64,000 nt of DNA from Symsagittifera roscoffensis (GCF_963678635.1 NC_087067.1:5434647-5498646); one strand, 5' to 3'; shown: positions 1-8,430, counted from the stretch's first letter. Notes: generated from the sequence alone by a model not told the origin. A program made the numbers and translations.

Positions 1-219
1 TGCAGTGGCCAAATTGTTCAGAGGAAGGAGCAAATAATAATTTCCGAAGAAGAGTTGTCTACGTTGAAGAGGTTTTTTCCAGTTATTGATCAATTTGTAT
101 ACTTCCAGAGATTCAAGTTTATCAGAAATGTTAGCCAGCAAGCGAGGAGTATGTCTTCCCGAACTAGTCTTAGTACCCAAACGTCAGCCAGGAGTTCAGA
201 TGGATCTAAACAGCAGTGA
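1..219 (+). CDS. C-terminal end of an unidentified Maverick protein (5' end outside window)
   Basis: Frame 1 is open from the first base to a TGA at 217-219, giving 72 C-terminal residues. The segment is mixed hydrophobic and basic, then becomes Ser/Thr/Arg-rich and contains SLSTQTSAR, a TQT motif of the type bound by dynein light chain LC8. The same TQT triplet occurs in the accessory protein at 6781-7407. The next gene starts inside this frame at 128, so the two overlap by 92 nt. I do not recognise the family, and it could be one exon of a longer gene. Coding status rests on the open frame and the dense co-directional packing around it. Confidence 0.5.
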   Translation, partial: CSGQIVQRKEQIIISEEELSTLKRFFPVIDQFVYFQRFKFIRNVSQQARSMSSRTSLSTQTSARSSDGSKQQ

Positions 220-382
220 ATTGCCAGATGAGATTAAGACGATTGTGAAAGAGGATACTGTGAAGAAAATAATGTACTACAAAAAAACCGCAAATATCCC
301 AGCAAACTTTGTTTTAGAAATGCATGACATAAATGATAGAGATTTCACACGTTATGAAATTTTTTACTGTTCTCAAAAGTAA
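128..382 (+). CDS. small Maverick protein, function unknown
   Basis: This 84-residue frame starts at ATG 128 within the previous gene and stops at 380-382. The frame is open further upstream to about 65, but only with non-ATG codons; a pyrimidine-rich stretch ending in CAG at 72-80 could be a splice acceptor. The protein has no signal peptide or membrane segment. It is mixed charged, with a Lys-rich centre and an aromatic C-terminus. It is followed after 72 nt by the membrane-protein gene. I do not recognise it. It is retained because it fills the only gap in an otherwise continuous gene block. Confidence 0.45.
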   Translation: MLASKRGVCLPELVLVPKRQPGVQMDLNSSELPDEIKTIVKEDTVKKIMYYKKTANIPANFVLEMHDINDRDFTRYEIFYCSQK

Positions 383-454
383 TTTAATTTTTTACAAGCT
401 TCATTCGCAGAGAGAAAAAGTCTAACGCAGTCTGTAGAATAAATAGTTTCTCAA

Positions 455-739
455 ATGTCAGAAGCAACAACAGCAGTAGATGAACCTGACGCAACATTAG
501 TAACAGAGTTTGTTTATAACGAGACAAACAGTGAAAAAAAATCATGGAAGTTTTGTAACAATGTAACTTTGCCAAGGTCTGAAGTAGTTTTTGTTGCGCA
601 AATGGTAGTAATTCTAATTTTACTAACTTTCTGCATTCTCAAACTTTCTTTCACTAAATTAAGTTGCGAAGAAACGTCAGTTTGGTTCTCGATTTTATCA
701 GGCTTGGTTGGTTACGTACTACCAAACCCAAGAATATGA
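455..739 (+). CDS. small membrane protein of the Polinton block
   Basis: A 94-residue protein with a hydrophilic N-terminus (about residues 1-45) and then a strong hydrophobic segment, VVFVAQMVVILILLTFCILK (about 44-63). A second, weaker hydrophobic stretch ends in GYVLPNP near the C-terminus. Short membrane proteins directly upstream of the packaging ATPase are common in Polinton and adintovirus genomes; a role in an internal membrane or in entry is inference. Its stop codon overlaps the ATPase start as ATGA at 736-739. No cleavable signal peptide is evident. Confidence 0.65.
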   Translation: MSEATTAVDEPDATLVTEFVYNETNSEKKSWKFCNNVTLPRSEVVFVAQMVVILILLTFCILKLSFTKLSCEETSVWFSILSGLVGYVLPNPRI

Positions 740-1437
740 ATAAAGTGATTGATACCTCGACAAGAATTTTTATGGCGATAGTGGGACCTTCAGGATCCGG
801 GAAAACTGAGTTAATTTTGAAACTTCTGATGGGAAATACTTTTTACCCTAAATTTGGAACCGTTCTATATCTTTACAAAGAGATGCAACCTGCATTCTCA
901 GAAAAAGTGTCTTCTCGCGAAGTGAATATGGAGTTCATGAAATTCGACGGATTCGAATCTGTGAGAAAATTAGAAAATGTTCTTCTAGTTTTCGATGATT
1001 CATGTGAAGACATCTATAATGACAAGGAATTTGTTAGGTTAGCGACAGCGGGTAGACATAGAGGGATAGATGTAATATATGTTAAGCATAACTTGTTTCA
1101 ACAAAGTCGATGGTCGCGTACGATTGATTTGAACACTTCACACATCATTCTGTTCAAATCGCCTCGCGACGTTCAGCAACTAGATCTATTAGGAAGACAA
1201 TTGAATGTATCAAAATTTTTGAGAAACTGTTACGAATTAGCTACCAGAGACTCTTTTGGACATCTTCTAATCGACTTGGACCCCCGTACATCAGATTGTT
1301 TGAGATATTGTTCAAATATCACACCACCTGGGCCAACAGTTTTTTATTTACCCTTATCTGAAGCAGAAACTACTCCAATCACAAATGAAAAAGAAAAACT
1401 TATCTATTCTGCGGCATATGGTACAACTGAAACCTGA
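736..1437 (+). CDS. FtsK/HerA-type genome-packaging ATPase
   Basis: 233 residues if translation starts at ATG 736, which overlaps the preceding stop codon and sits just before the first conserved strand. The frame is open from 664, but those residues look like read-through. The Walker A motif GPSGSGKT lies at residues 17-24 and the Walker B strand NVLLVFDDS at 81-89. The spacing and small size match the A32-like packaging ATPases of Polintons, adintoviruses and other double-jelly-roll viruses, which drive DNA into preformed capsids. The 3' end overlaps the next gene by 53 nt. Function is inferred from the motifs and from its place in a capsid gene block. Confidence 0.88.
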   Translation: MNKVIDTSTRIFMAIVGPSGSGKTELILKLLMGNTFYPKFGTVLYLYKEMQPAFSEKVSSREVNMEFMKFDGFESVRKLENVLLVFDDSCEDIYNDKEFVRLATAGRHRGIDVIYVKHNLFQQSRWSRTIDLNTSHIILFKSPRDVQQLDLLGRQLNVSKFLRNCYELATRDSFGHLLIDLDPRTSDCLRYCSNITPPGPTVFYLPLSEAETTPITNEKEKLIYSAAYGTTET

Positions 1438-1690
1438 CCAGCTAAGAAGATTAATTAGAAAAACTTCAAATCGTGAGATCATAACACTTGTTTGTGAATG
1501 TTTGCTCAATGTAGTCAATGGAAACGTACCCGTTAAAATCGCAAACATCGAACGATTCGAGACAGCATACAAATACTTATTAACTCCAAAAACCAGTGTT
1601 GTCAAAAAACGTGCGATTATTTTGAGTAAAGAAGGCTTCCATTTAGTTCGACAAATACTTTATTTTTGTTACAAGTACCTCACAACTTAA
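1385..1690 (+). CDS. small conserved basic Polinton protein
   Basis: 101 residues starting inside the ATPase gene in another frame. The sequence is basic and helical and includes LNVVNGNVPV in the middle, followed by a Lys-rich patch near TSVVKKRAI. Small proteins with a similar leucine-rich, GNVP-containing centre recur in invertebrate Polintons next to capsid genes. Their function is not known to me. The TAA stop (1688-1690) overlaps the ATG of the next gene by one base (TAATG). The long overlaps on both sides fit a compact virus-like block better than chance reading frames do. Confidence 0.6.
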   Translation: MKKKNLSILRHMVQLKPDQLRRLIRKTSNREIITLVCECLLNVVNGNVPVKIANIERFETAYKYLLTPKTSVVKKRAIILSKEGFHLVRQILYFCYKYLTT

Positions 1691-2550
1691 TGATGACTGC
1701 TGAAGAATTCATTCTAATTCCGAAACATTTATATGTTAAAGAGCAGCCACATGCTGCACGTGTTCTTCATGATAATAATATTAAACATAAAAATGCTCAA
1801 CTGTCCTATCTTAACCGGCTTAGACCCCAATTACCTCCACAAACTAGTAAGACTACTGCAACGAAGGAAACATTTACGGATAATGTTGAGCCCCAACAAG
1901 AACAGCTTAAACTGTTAACGGACGATGAAGAAGTACCGGTCGAACGTGTTAAAGACGAAAAACTAGAAGAGAAACACAATAGACAGACCGAAAGCATTTT
2001 AGGACAGTTACAAGTTTTAGAAGACAAAAAATTTGTTAGAGCAAAAACCGTACTTGAAATTATAGAAAATTCAGAAAGAGTAACCATAAACCATGACAAT
2101 GAGGTGATATATGTAGATAAAGTACCAACAGGACTTAAAGCTACAATATTTTTATACGACATACAACAACCAACGAAAAAACTACACAATCCGGCGTTCA
2201 TTAACATTTTAACTGCCCTCAACTTGAATGAAAACCTGGTAATAAATCGAAATGCCAAACACGCGGTTCAGTCAGCGTCTTTTAACGCTCAAGAGAAACG
2301 AGAACCCGGACCCTCAAGAACCCGCTCAACATCGCCCACTTGGCAGGAAAAAAGTAGTGCAAACCTTAAGAGAAGTAAAAAACACAAACGAAAAAGTCTC
2401 AGCGGTAATAGAAAAACCCAAAACCAAAAACGTGAAAAAGAGTCAGAAGAAGGCTCTGACTCATACGGAACGCCCCATAACGATTCAGATTCTCCAACGT
2501 CAGAAAAGACGAAGGCGCAAACAAAACAATGGGAAAATTACCAAGATTGA
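1690..2550 (+). CDS. conserved Polinton protein of unknown function, overlaps integrase
   Basis: 286 residues from ATG 1690. The N-terminus EEFILIPKHLYV and the region around residues 130-190 (ILEIIENSERVTINHDNEV and what follows) resemble a recurrent Polinton protein usually encoded just before the integrase. That family has a globular strand-rich domain of about 80 residues preceded by a charged linker. The last 100 residues are low-complexity, Lys/Ser/Glu-rich, with a basic stretch like a nuclear localisation signal (KRSKKHKRKS). They are read from the same DNA as the integrase N-terminus (2252-2550) in another frame. Family resemblance is from memory and moderate; biochemical role unknown. 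Confidence 0.6.
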   Translation: MMTAEEFILIPKHLYVKEQPHAARVLHDNNIKHKNAQLSYLNRLRPQLPPQTSKTTATKETFTDNVEPQQEQLKLLTDDEEVPVERVKDEKLEEKHNRQTESILGQLQVLEDKKFVRAKTVLEIIENSERVTINHDNEVIYVDKVPTGLKATIFLYDIQQPTKKLHNPAFINILTALNLNENLVINRNAKHAVQSASFNAQEKREPGPSRTRSTSPTWQEKSSANLKRSKKHKRKSLSGNRKTQNQKREKESEEGSDSYGTPHNDSDSPTSEKTKAQTKQWENYQD

Positions 2551-3472
2551 AGAAAAATTGTTGAAAACTAAATACAGTGACAAAGGTCCCGCGTTATTTG
2601 GTAGTGTGAACAACTTGATAAAAGCAAGCAATTTGTCGCGAAAGAAAGTTAAACATTTCCTTCATACTGAACCTGCTTACACAAAATATCGAACTGTGAT
2701 CCGAAAAACGCCGCGACTCAAGGTCATAGTTTACGATATCGACGAAATCTGGTCATTAGATCTGGCCTTTGTTGATAAACTTGCCCAGTACAACCATGAT
2801 GTTAAGTATCTGCTTGTTGCAGTTGACTGCATGTCCCGCTATCTCAGAGTGCAACCCTTGAAATCAAAGTATGCTACTACAACAGCAGAAGCGTTCAAAC
2901 TAATGATAACGACAAAACAACCGGAAAAAGTATGGGTGGACAAGGGCACAGAGTTTAAAGGGTCCTTCGAAGCATTATGTAAAAAGAAAGGCATAAACAC
3001 ATATAGCACAGAGAGCGAGAAAACGTCCGCATTCGCTGAGAGAAATATCCGTTCCTTGAAAAATCTTATTTATAAGTACTTGGAGGATAAATGGACTTAC
3101 TCATACATTGACAAGTTGCAAGATTTTGTCAATGCAATTAATTCGAGAACAAATCGTGTCACAAATCTTGCACCAAATAAAGTAACTAAAAAAGATGTTC
3201 CTCGCCTGATTTCATTAAGAGCAGAACAGTCTTTGAAGTTAGTTCGACGTCCAAAGCTTTATGTTGGTGATTATGTTAGACTTGCCAAAGTAGACATACG
3301 TTTTCGCAAGGGTTACAAACAATCGTTCACCGATGAAGTGTTTGAAGTTTTTGACATACCAACACGAAATTCCCCAACATACAATTTGATTGATTCTAAC
3401 AGAGAACCGATTGAGGGAAAATTTTACGAGTCTGAACTGATTCGCGTTCTGGAGAAGGACAATCATGACTGA
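2252..3472 (+). CDS. retrovirus-like DDE integrase (F54H12.3-like)
   Basis: 406 residues. The first 90 are basic and disordered, with KRRRRK near residue 85, and overlap the upstream gene. An HTH-like segment (about 105-140) precedes the RNase H-fold catalytic core. The acidic triad is visible as D170 (WSLDLAF), D230 (VWVDKGTEF) and E263 (AFAERNIRSLK). The C-terminus (about 330-400) has an SH3/chromo-like run of strands with VGDYVRLAK. Known for the family: it inserts Polinton DNA with 6-bp target duplications. The closest named relative I recognise is Caenorhabditis F54H12.3. It overlaps the next gene by 8 nt. All catalytic residues are present, so the enzyme may be functional. Confidence 0.93.
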   Translation: MPNTRFSQRLLTLKRNENPDPQEPAQHRPLGRKKVVQTLREVKNTNEKVSAVIEKPKTKNVKKSQKKALTHTERPITIQILQRQKRRRRKQNNGKITKIEEKLLKTKYSDKGPALFGSVNNLIKASNLSRKKVKHFLHTEPAYTKYRTVIRKTPRLKVIVYDIDEIWSLDLAFVDKLAQYNHDVKYLLVAVDCMSRYLRVQPLKSKYATTTAEAFKLMITTKQPEKVWVDKGTEFKGSFEALCKKKGINTYSTESEKTSAFAERNIRSLKNLIYKYLEDKWTYSYIDKLQDFVNAINSRTNRVTNLAPNKVTKKDVPRLISLRAEQSLKLVRRPKLYVGDYVRLAKVDIRFRKGYKQSFTDEVFEVFDIPTRNSPTYNLIDSNREPIEGKFYESELIRVLEKDNHD

Positions 3473-4358
3473 GGGCACTTCCGACAGTCTTTTCACCCAT
3501 AATGTTCCCCCTTCCTTCACAATTACCCTAGTTTCATCTGCATCAATGAACGTTTTTAAGGATAACACTCTGGCCAACTTCAAAAATCTCCTGAGTGAAG
3601 AAATAAATTTGCAAGGTGAATGGAGAGTAGCAGTTACAGAAATTACCTTCCCTACTCAGATAAACAACGTAACTGACAACAACATTGTGTACTACAAAAA
3701 AGATCGGGTTATAGCAAGCATGAAAGTTGAGAAAGACAAGATCTCCAGACCTTACCTTGGAGAAACAGCAAAATTAACAAAAGGAGAATATACGAGCATT
3801 GATCAAATACTGGACGAGATTCGTCGAAAGACAGAATTAGAGAAATTGGATTACGTAATAGATCCAATAACCAAACATCTTTCCTTATGGCTGCATTATT
3901 GGGAAGGTATAACTTTTTCAAGCCCGCAAATTCCTAGTCTACTTGGATTCAAAGGCGTCAGAGATGGAACTGGTTATCATATAGGTTACAAACAAGGAAG
4001 CACGAAACATAGCACATTCTCTACCCAAGATCTTATTGCTGACTATCCCGTTGATGTATGCGCTGGTACTCAGCTTATGTTTATTTATCTGGACATAATT
4101 CATTATCAAATAGTCGGAGACACAAAAGCACCCCTTTTACGAGTCATTGATACAAATCGTCGAGTGAAAAACGGTTACGCATGTACAATTGAACCGAATC
4201 ATCGTAAAGTGTTTAGTAATTTGGATTTTAAAAAACTTTTGGTCAATAATATTTCCAATATTTCTGTGAACTTGCGCACAGAAACTGGAGGACTTGTTCC
4301 TTTCGCTGGAGGGGGAAAAGTTGTTCTGACTTTGAAATTTCAAAAGTTTAGCAATTGA
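3465..4358 (+). CDS. penton-like minor capsid protein
   Basis: 297 residues. The N-terminus has the pattern seen in Polinton and adintovirus penton-like proteins: a short strand rich in Thr and Val, then a conserved block around WRVAVTEITFP (about residues 53-63). The rest is strand-rich, as expected for a single jelly roll, with no membrane segment. It lies between integrase and core protein, the usual penton position in this group. The start codon overlaps the integrase stop. The minor-capsid call is inferred from position, size and the N-terminal pattern, and a structure prediction should show an eight-stranded jelly roll. Confidence 0.72.
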   Translation: MTEGTSDSLFTHNVPPSFTITLVSSASMNVFKDNTLANFKNLLSEEINLQGEWRVAVTEITFPTQINNVTDNNIVYYKKDRVIASMKVEKDKISRPYLGETAKLTKGEYTSIDQILDEIRRKTELEKLDYVIDPITKHLSLWLHYWEGITFSSPQIPSLLGFKGVRDGTGYHIGYKQGSTKHSTFSTQDLIADYPVDVCAGTQLMFIYLDIIHYQIVGDTKAPLLRVIDTNRRVKNGYACTIEPNHRKVFSNLDFKKLLVNNISNISVNLRTETGGLVPFAGGGKVVLTLKFQKFSN

Positions 4359-4363
4359 TCAAA

Positions 4364-4771
4364 ATGGATTCATATTACCACAACCAAGCAAACCTACCAC
4401 ATTTCTCGGGGCATTATAGACAACGAGGCAGTGGCTTCGGTGCATTAGCCTTGGGAATAGGAAGAGTCGCACTTCCACTGGCTCGAAAATTTGTGATACC
4501 CGCGGCTAAAAAAATCGGAAAAGAACTACTTCTTCAGGCAGCTCCAGAACTGATAGAAGTTGCAACAAAAAGAAAAAGTCCTAAGCAGGCACTCAAAAGC
4601 ACCGTTAGAAAAACAATCAAAAAGCAAGTAGGAGGAGGAAGTAGATCTCGGAAAAGTCATCCGAAAAGAACGACGGCGTTTAAACGAAAAACGAGACGCG
4701 TCATTCCCAGAAAACGAACTGCACAGAGAAGTCGCTCCGATTTCTTTACAAGGGTTAAAAATGATTTCTAA
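4364..4771 (+). CDS. basic core/pX-like protein
   Basis: 135 residues from ATG 4364 (the frame is open nine bases further upstream, but only from TTG). There are three parts: a short polar N-terminus; a Gly/Ala-rich hydrophobic helix around ALALGIGRVALPLARKF; and a very basic C-terminal half rich in Arg, Lys and Ser (KRKTRRVIPRKR). This layout matches the pX/pVII-like proteins encoded next to the hexon gene in adintoviruses, which are thought to condense DNA or disturb membranes. The last 11 nt overlap the capsid gene. The role is inference from composition and position. Confidence 0.68.
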   Translation: MDSYYHNQANLPHFSGHYRQRGSGFGALALGIGRVALPLARKFVIPAAKKIGKELLLQAAPELIEVATKRKSPKQALKSTVRKTIKKQVGGGSRSRKSHPKRTTAFKRKTRRVIPRKRTAQRSRSDFFTRVKNDF

Positions 4772-6065
4772 TTTAATCCCGAGTGAAGCAACTCACAGCT
4801 CCTTGGACTTATTTGAGAAACCGCCTTTGCTTGTCACTTTTGAAAATGCATTCACCCAAAAAATTGGACCTTCCTACTCCCCTGATGGTCCTATGCTAGA
4901 GTTTGAAGTACTCGGCGACAGAAATAATTTCATCGATCTTCAACGTACTCGTTTGGAAATAGTTGCACGAATTGTTCGAAGCAATGGAAACGTGCTTCGA
5001 ACACATGCTACAGAGGCGGCAAACAGAGATACGCCGTATTTTGTTAACAATCCTTTATCTTCATTATTTTCTGAGTGTACACTGTCTCTGAATGGTGAAA
5101 AAATATCAACTACCAATGCTAATTTTGCCCATAAAAGCTTTATTGAGACCGAGTTTTCATACGGTAATGATGCCAAGAAAACATGGTTGGCTTGTCAAGG
5201 TTATTATTATGAAGAAAATCCATCAGCCATTGACGGTGCTGGAAGGAGAGCTGATGATGTTACGGAGCGTAAAGGTCTCGTTGCGGCCTCGACCGAGCTG
5301 AAGCTATTTGGTAAAATTGCTTGCGATTTTTTGTCGTGTGACAAGCATCTACTTAGCGGTGTGACAATAAGATTGTCTCTTAGACGTTCTCCTAATGATT
5401 TTGTTGTCATATCTGAAGATGCAGCTAAACACTACAAGGTCCAAATAATCGAAGCTAACCTCTATGTCAGAAAGATGACTGTGACTGACTATGTTCTCTC
5501 ATCAATAGAAAAAACTTTGTTGAAGAACCCGGCAATTTACAATTACATCGAAGTAGTACCAAAAACGTTTCTCGCAACTGCAGGAGTACAAAGCTGGCGA
5601 CAAGAGGATGTTTTTGCAAAAGAACCTGTTCGAAGAATGATAGTAGCAATGAGCATAAACGAAGCATATTTGGGTACTAATAGAACAAACCCTTTTCATT
5701 ACCAGAAATTTGGGTTGAATGAGATCATTGTTTACAGAAACGGTCTACCCATTGCCGGAACTCCCATCTCAACATCAGACAATAAAAGAATTTATTACAA
5801 TACGCTTGAGGCTCTTGATTTTGTTTTAAACACTAGTCATGGAATCAGTCTCGCTAATTATGATAATCATTATATTATGGCTTTTGATCTCACGTCTACT
5901 CAGGAGGCTTCACACGATTTTATTCATCCTGAATTGACCAATTGCACTATTTCGCTCGAACTCAAGTTTGACGCAGGTCAATGGTCGAGTTATTGTTTAT
6001 GGGAGAGCGTGCATCAACAGTTTATGTGCGTTCAGATAGAAAAATTACCAAAAACACTCTTATGA
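4761..6065 (+). CDS. major capsid protein, hexon-like (F54H12.2-like)
   Basis: 434 residues. The sequence follows the family known in invertebrate genomes as 'uncharacterized protein F54H12.2-like': SSLDLFEKPP near the N-terminus, LNGEKIST around residue 112, FIETEFSYG around 126 and RNPFHYQ-like NPFHYQKF around 312. It is strand-rich without membrane segments, as expected for a double jelly-roll Polinton capsid protein. It overlaps the upstream core gene by 11 nt and is followed after 12 nt by the protease. The frame is intact. Known for the family: this is the main building block of predicted Polinton virions. None has been shown for this element. Confidence 0.85.
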   Translation: MISNLIPSEATHSSLDLFEKPPLLVTFENAFTQKIGPSYSPDGPMLEFEVLGDRNNFIDLQRTRLEIVARIVRSNGNVLRTHATEAANRDTPYFVNNPLSSLFSECTLSLNGEKISTTNANFAHKSFIETEFSYGNDAKKTWLACQGYYYEENPSAIDGAGRRADDVTERKGLVAASTELKLFGKIACDFLSCDKHLLSGVTIRLSLRRSPNDFVVISEDAAKHYKVQIIEANLYVRKMTVTDYVLSSIEKTLLKNPAIYNYIEVVPKTFLATAGVQSWRQEDVFAKEPVRRMIVAMSINEAYLGTNRTNPFHYQKFGLNEIIVYRNGLPIAGTPISTSDNKRIYYNTLEALDFVLNTSHGISLANYDNHYIMAFDLTSTQEASHDFIHPELTNCTISLELKFDAGQWSSYCLWESVHQQFMCVQIEKLPKTLL

Positions 6066-6077
6066 CCTAAGATAGAC

Positions 6078-6515
6078 ATGGATAATCTTCAACTAGTAGA
6101 AATTATTAACCGTTGTAAACATTTGAAACATCGCTTTAGAGGTGTTTTTCCGGCAGATTTGCCATGCTCTTCAGTACTGAAAAACGATAATACGTTCATG
6201 ATTATGAATGCCTCACCATCGGATCAACCTGGAACCCACTGGTTGCTTTTTGCTCAAGCTGGAGGACAGATATTCTTCGCAGATCCTCTAGGTAAACGAT
6301 TATGTGATTATCCCCTCGTGTACAAGAATATGCGACGAACAATTCACGAGGGAAATCAGCTACTGTTGAAAAAACCAATACAATCAGCTGATTCAGTGTT
6401 ATGCGGACTTTATTGTATTTATGTTGCTCATGTTATAATTACAAACAAATTTCCAATAGGTTTCAAACTTAATGATCATGATTTGATAAGATTTGCCAAA
6501 CATATGTTATTCTAA
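6078..6515 (+). CDS. adenain-like cysteine protease
   Basis: 145 residues. Catalytic residues of the adenovirus/ULP1-type C5 protease fold are visible in order: His54 (GTHWLLFA), Asp69 (FFADPLG), Gln102 (KKPIQSAD) and Cys109 (VLCGLYCIY). It lies 12 nt after the capsid gene. In adenoviruses and, by inference, Polintons this enzyme cleaves capsid and core precursors during maturation. It is short compared with adenain (about 200 residues) because the C-terminal part is reduced, but the catalytic core is complete. It closes the plus-strand structural block. Confidence 0.9.
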   Translation: MDNLQLVEIINRCKHLKHRFRGVFPADLPCSSVLKNDNTFMIMNASPSDQPGTHWLLFAQAGGQIFFADPLGKRLCDYPLVYKNMRRTIHEGNQLLLKKPIQSADSVLCGLYCIYVAHVIITNKFPIGFKLNDHDLIRFAKHMLF

Positions 6516-6611
6516 ATTAATTTATTGATGTTTTTGTAAAATTTATAAATTCGTTTTTTTTTTTTTCAATTCATTCTTATTAACAACAAAGTTTTTTTCT
6601 GCAAGTTTATG

Positions 6612-6731
6612 TGAACCGCGAAAAGTTTCATATCAAGTCCTTCGAATTATTAAGGCATGGCCGTTTGGTTTAAGGGGCAATAGCTAACCCGGCGTTGCTC
6701 GTCGCTACGCTCCTCGGGAACGCCTCCCGCT
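6612..6731 (+). repeat. left arm of GC-rich inverted repeat flanking accessory cassette
   Basis: The 78 bases 6652-6729 are identical to the reverse complement of 10186-10263. About 40 more bases on the outer side match imperfectly, both copies containing a CATATCA.GTCCTTCGAA-like stretch. The core is clearly more GC-rich than its surroundings, and matching stops sharply on the inner side. The two arms enclose the three accessory genes. Perfect identity suggests recent duplication, gene conversion or selection. Confidence 0.95.
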
Positions 6732-6780
6732 TGTGTAGTAACATTTTTTTTGGTATACAAGAGCGAAAGAAAACCAATAT

Positions 6781-7407
6781 TTAAAACTTGAATTTCTTCT
6801 CCATGATAAATTTCACAAACAAAGTGTTTGAATCAATTTCCATACAACCATACCCACTTAAAATTATGTCAATTATTTTAGAAAACTCAGCAGCGTTTTC
6901 ACCATTCAAAATATTAGTAAAGCGTTCAATTGTTACGTTAGTAATCAGGTCAGTTTGAGTTTGAACAGATTTAGTCTGCGAGCCGAAGCAAACTTGAGGC
7001 AATCGTCTGCGAACTGGAACACCACTAACATCTAAGTTGTTGATAGAGTTATAATTCACAGCTATTTTCAGTTTTTCCATCAGAGGGCCAGACAATTCAT
7101 AGTTGGAGCAACCCAAAATTAAATATTTGAATGTAGAGAGAAGACAAGGAACAACGAAGGCTTTTGAAGTCATCTTGTTAAGTAAATCGGTAGACTCTTT
7201 CGTAAATTCGACCAGCACATGATAATGTTTTTCGTTGTCAATCGAATGGTTGCAAAAATCTAATTTATTCGAATGGGAGGATACTGCAAAATTTGCTTTT
7301 GAAGCGAAGCCTGAAAAGTTGGGTTCATGATTCAGGATGAAAAATTTGTAATTTTTACGGAATTGTTTGAAATAATCAGGGGATTGCTCATACATTGCTT
7401 CAACCAT
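6781..7407 (-). CDS. Maverick accessory protein with TQT motif
   Basis: 208 residues from an ATG at 7405-7407. No membrane segment or known enzyme motif. A TQT triplet lies at about residues 150-152 (KSVQTQTDL), the type of motif that binds dynein light chain LC8. A conserved tail includes KIIDIILSGYG near 177-187. A related gene sits in the second element: at 40813-41413 the N-terminus (M..AM...P, then F.VS.H), the TQT and the KK-ID-x-GYG tail align by eye, and a second C-terminal fragment lies at 38800-38968. A HYH triplet (61-63) resembles an HUH nuclease motif but is not conserved in the relative. Function unknown; it shares the strand and probably the promoter of the PC4-like gene 37 bp upstream. 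Confidence 0.75.
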   Translation of the reverse strand: MVEAMYEQSPDYFKQFRKNYKFFILNHEPNFSGFASKANFAVSSHSNKLDFCNHSIDNEKHYHVLVEFTKESTDLLNKMTSKAFVVPCLLSTFKYLILGCSNYELSGPLMEKLKIAVNYNSINNLDVSGVPVRRRLPQVCFGSQTKSVQTQTDLITNVTIERFTNILNGENAAEFSKIIDIILSGYGCMEIDSNTLFVKFIMEKKFKF

Positions 7408-7444
7408 TGCTTTGAAGTTTCAATCGAATAACGAGTTGATAATG

Positions 7445-7804
7445 TTACACAACCCGACAGTTATCATCGTTTTCACTTTCGCATTCCTTTTCAGAGCATG
7501 AAGATTTTTTAGATTTGTTTCGCTTTTTTCTAAGTTTTTCAGTCACGTCGCAGTTTTTTGCTTTCGTCAACCTTTTAATTTTTGTGTAATTGTCCGCCAA
7601 GGACTCGAATTCACCAGTTGACAAAGTTATTCCTTGTCGATACTTAAAAGTTCCCTCTTCGTCTTTTTTGTACAATTTGATAGTTATGTAAGTACCGGTC
7701 TGTGCGAATGTTTTTGCACCGACTCTAACTAAACGTTTATCATTCGAAGATATATCCCTAAAATCATCGAAATAGTCTACATCCGTGTCAAGAGAAGCGT
7801 ACAC
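7445..7804 (-). CDS. PC4-like putative single-stranded DNA-binding protein
   Basis: 119 residues from an ATG at 7802-7804. Residues 22-76 fit the PC4/p15 coactivator fold in pattern: KRLVRVGAKTF, then YITIKLYKKDEEG, then a turn with RQGITLS and a closing helix EFESLADNYTKI. PC4 proteins bind single-stranded DNA and act in transcription or replication. The last 40 residues are a basic then acidic Ser/Glu-rich tail. Similar strand-helix patterns occur in the second element at 41618-42157 and 42724-43217. In a Polinton a single-stranded DNA-binding protein would suit strand-displacement replication by polymerase B. The fold call is by eye, so moderate. Confidence 0.62.
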   Translation of the reverse strand: MYASLDTDVDYFDDFRDISSNDKRLVRVGAKTFAQTGTYITIKLYKKDEEGTFKYRQGITLSTGEFESLADNYTKIKRLTKAKNCDVTEKLRKKRNKSKKSSCSEKECESENDDNCRVV

Positions 7805-8430
7805 TATAAATGAATAACAACCAACTGGTTTTTAGTGTGGAACGTTGAAGAATGACTGATCACAGTATACGAGACAGATCATGCGCTCCCAAAGTAAAAA
7901 TTTAGGTGATAAAGTTTACGAGCGCCCCAAGCCATATTGATAAGACTTAATCACCAAGGATATAATTTCTTTAACGATAAACCTCTTTTTATATGGGTAT
8001 TTAGTTACTTTTTCCCCCGGCTATACTCTAAAAATCTTCTAGTGTTATTTATTGTGACGGTTATTTTAATGACTGTTATGAATCATGGTAATGAATTTCT
8101 AACAGCATAACAATGAATGTCTGGCAAACTATCATGAAAACTTGATTTTGAGTGCTTTCGCCCGTAGCCACTATAATAAAGCTGTCACATAAATCTAAAA
8201 AATCGGGTTTTCACATTCATTCCTAACATGACCTCAGGCGTCATGCTTAAAAGAATGAATAAAATTTGATAGCCTCGCCTAAAAAGTTATTAGCTTTGAC
8301 CTAATTGAACTATGCCACCCCTTTCCTGATCTCATTTTCATTAATAAACTTTTCATACTTTTCATTCTCTCAATTTCATTTCGGTAGTTCAGTCATTTCA
8401 TTTTAACAAAACTTTAAACCTCTTCAAGTC
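7805..8430. promoter_or_regulatory. divergent intergenic region between accessory genes
   Basis: This 626-bp AT-rich gap separates the minus-strand PC4-like gene from the plus-strand gene at 8431 and should hold both promoters. A TATA-like stretch (TTTTTATATGGG) lies near 7985-7996. No repeat array or CCAAT box like those of the second element was noticed, and no reading frame of note. Confidence 0.4.

Noticed and set aside
7215-7230. HUH endonuclease motif (HYH) in the 208-residue accessory protein
   Set aside because: The triplet is absent from the related protein in the second element, and no downstream catalytic Tyr motif was recognised.
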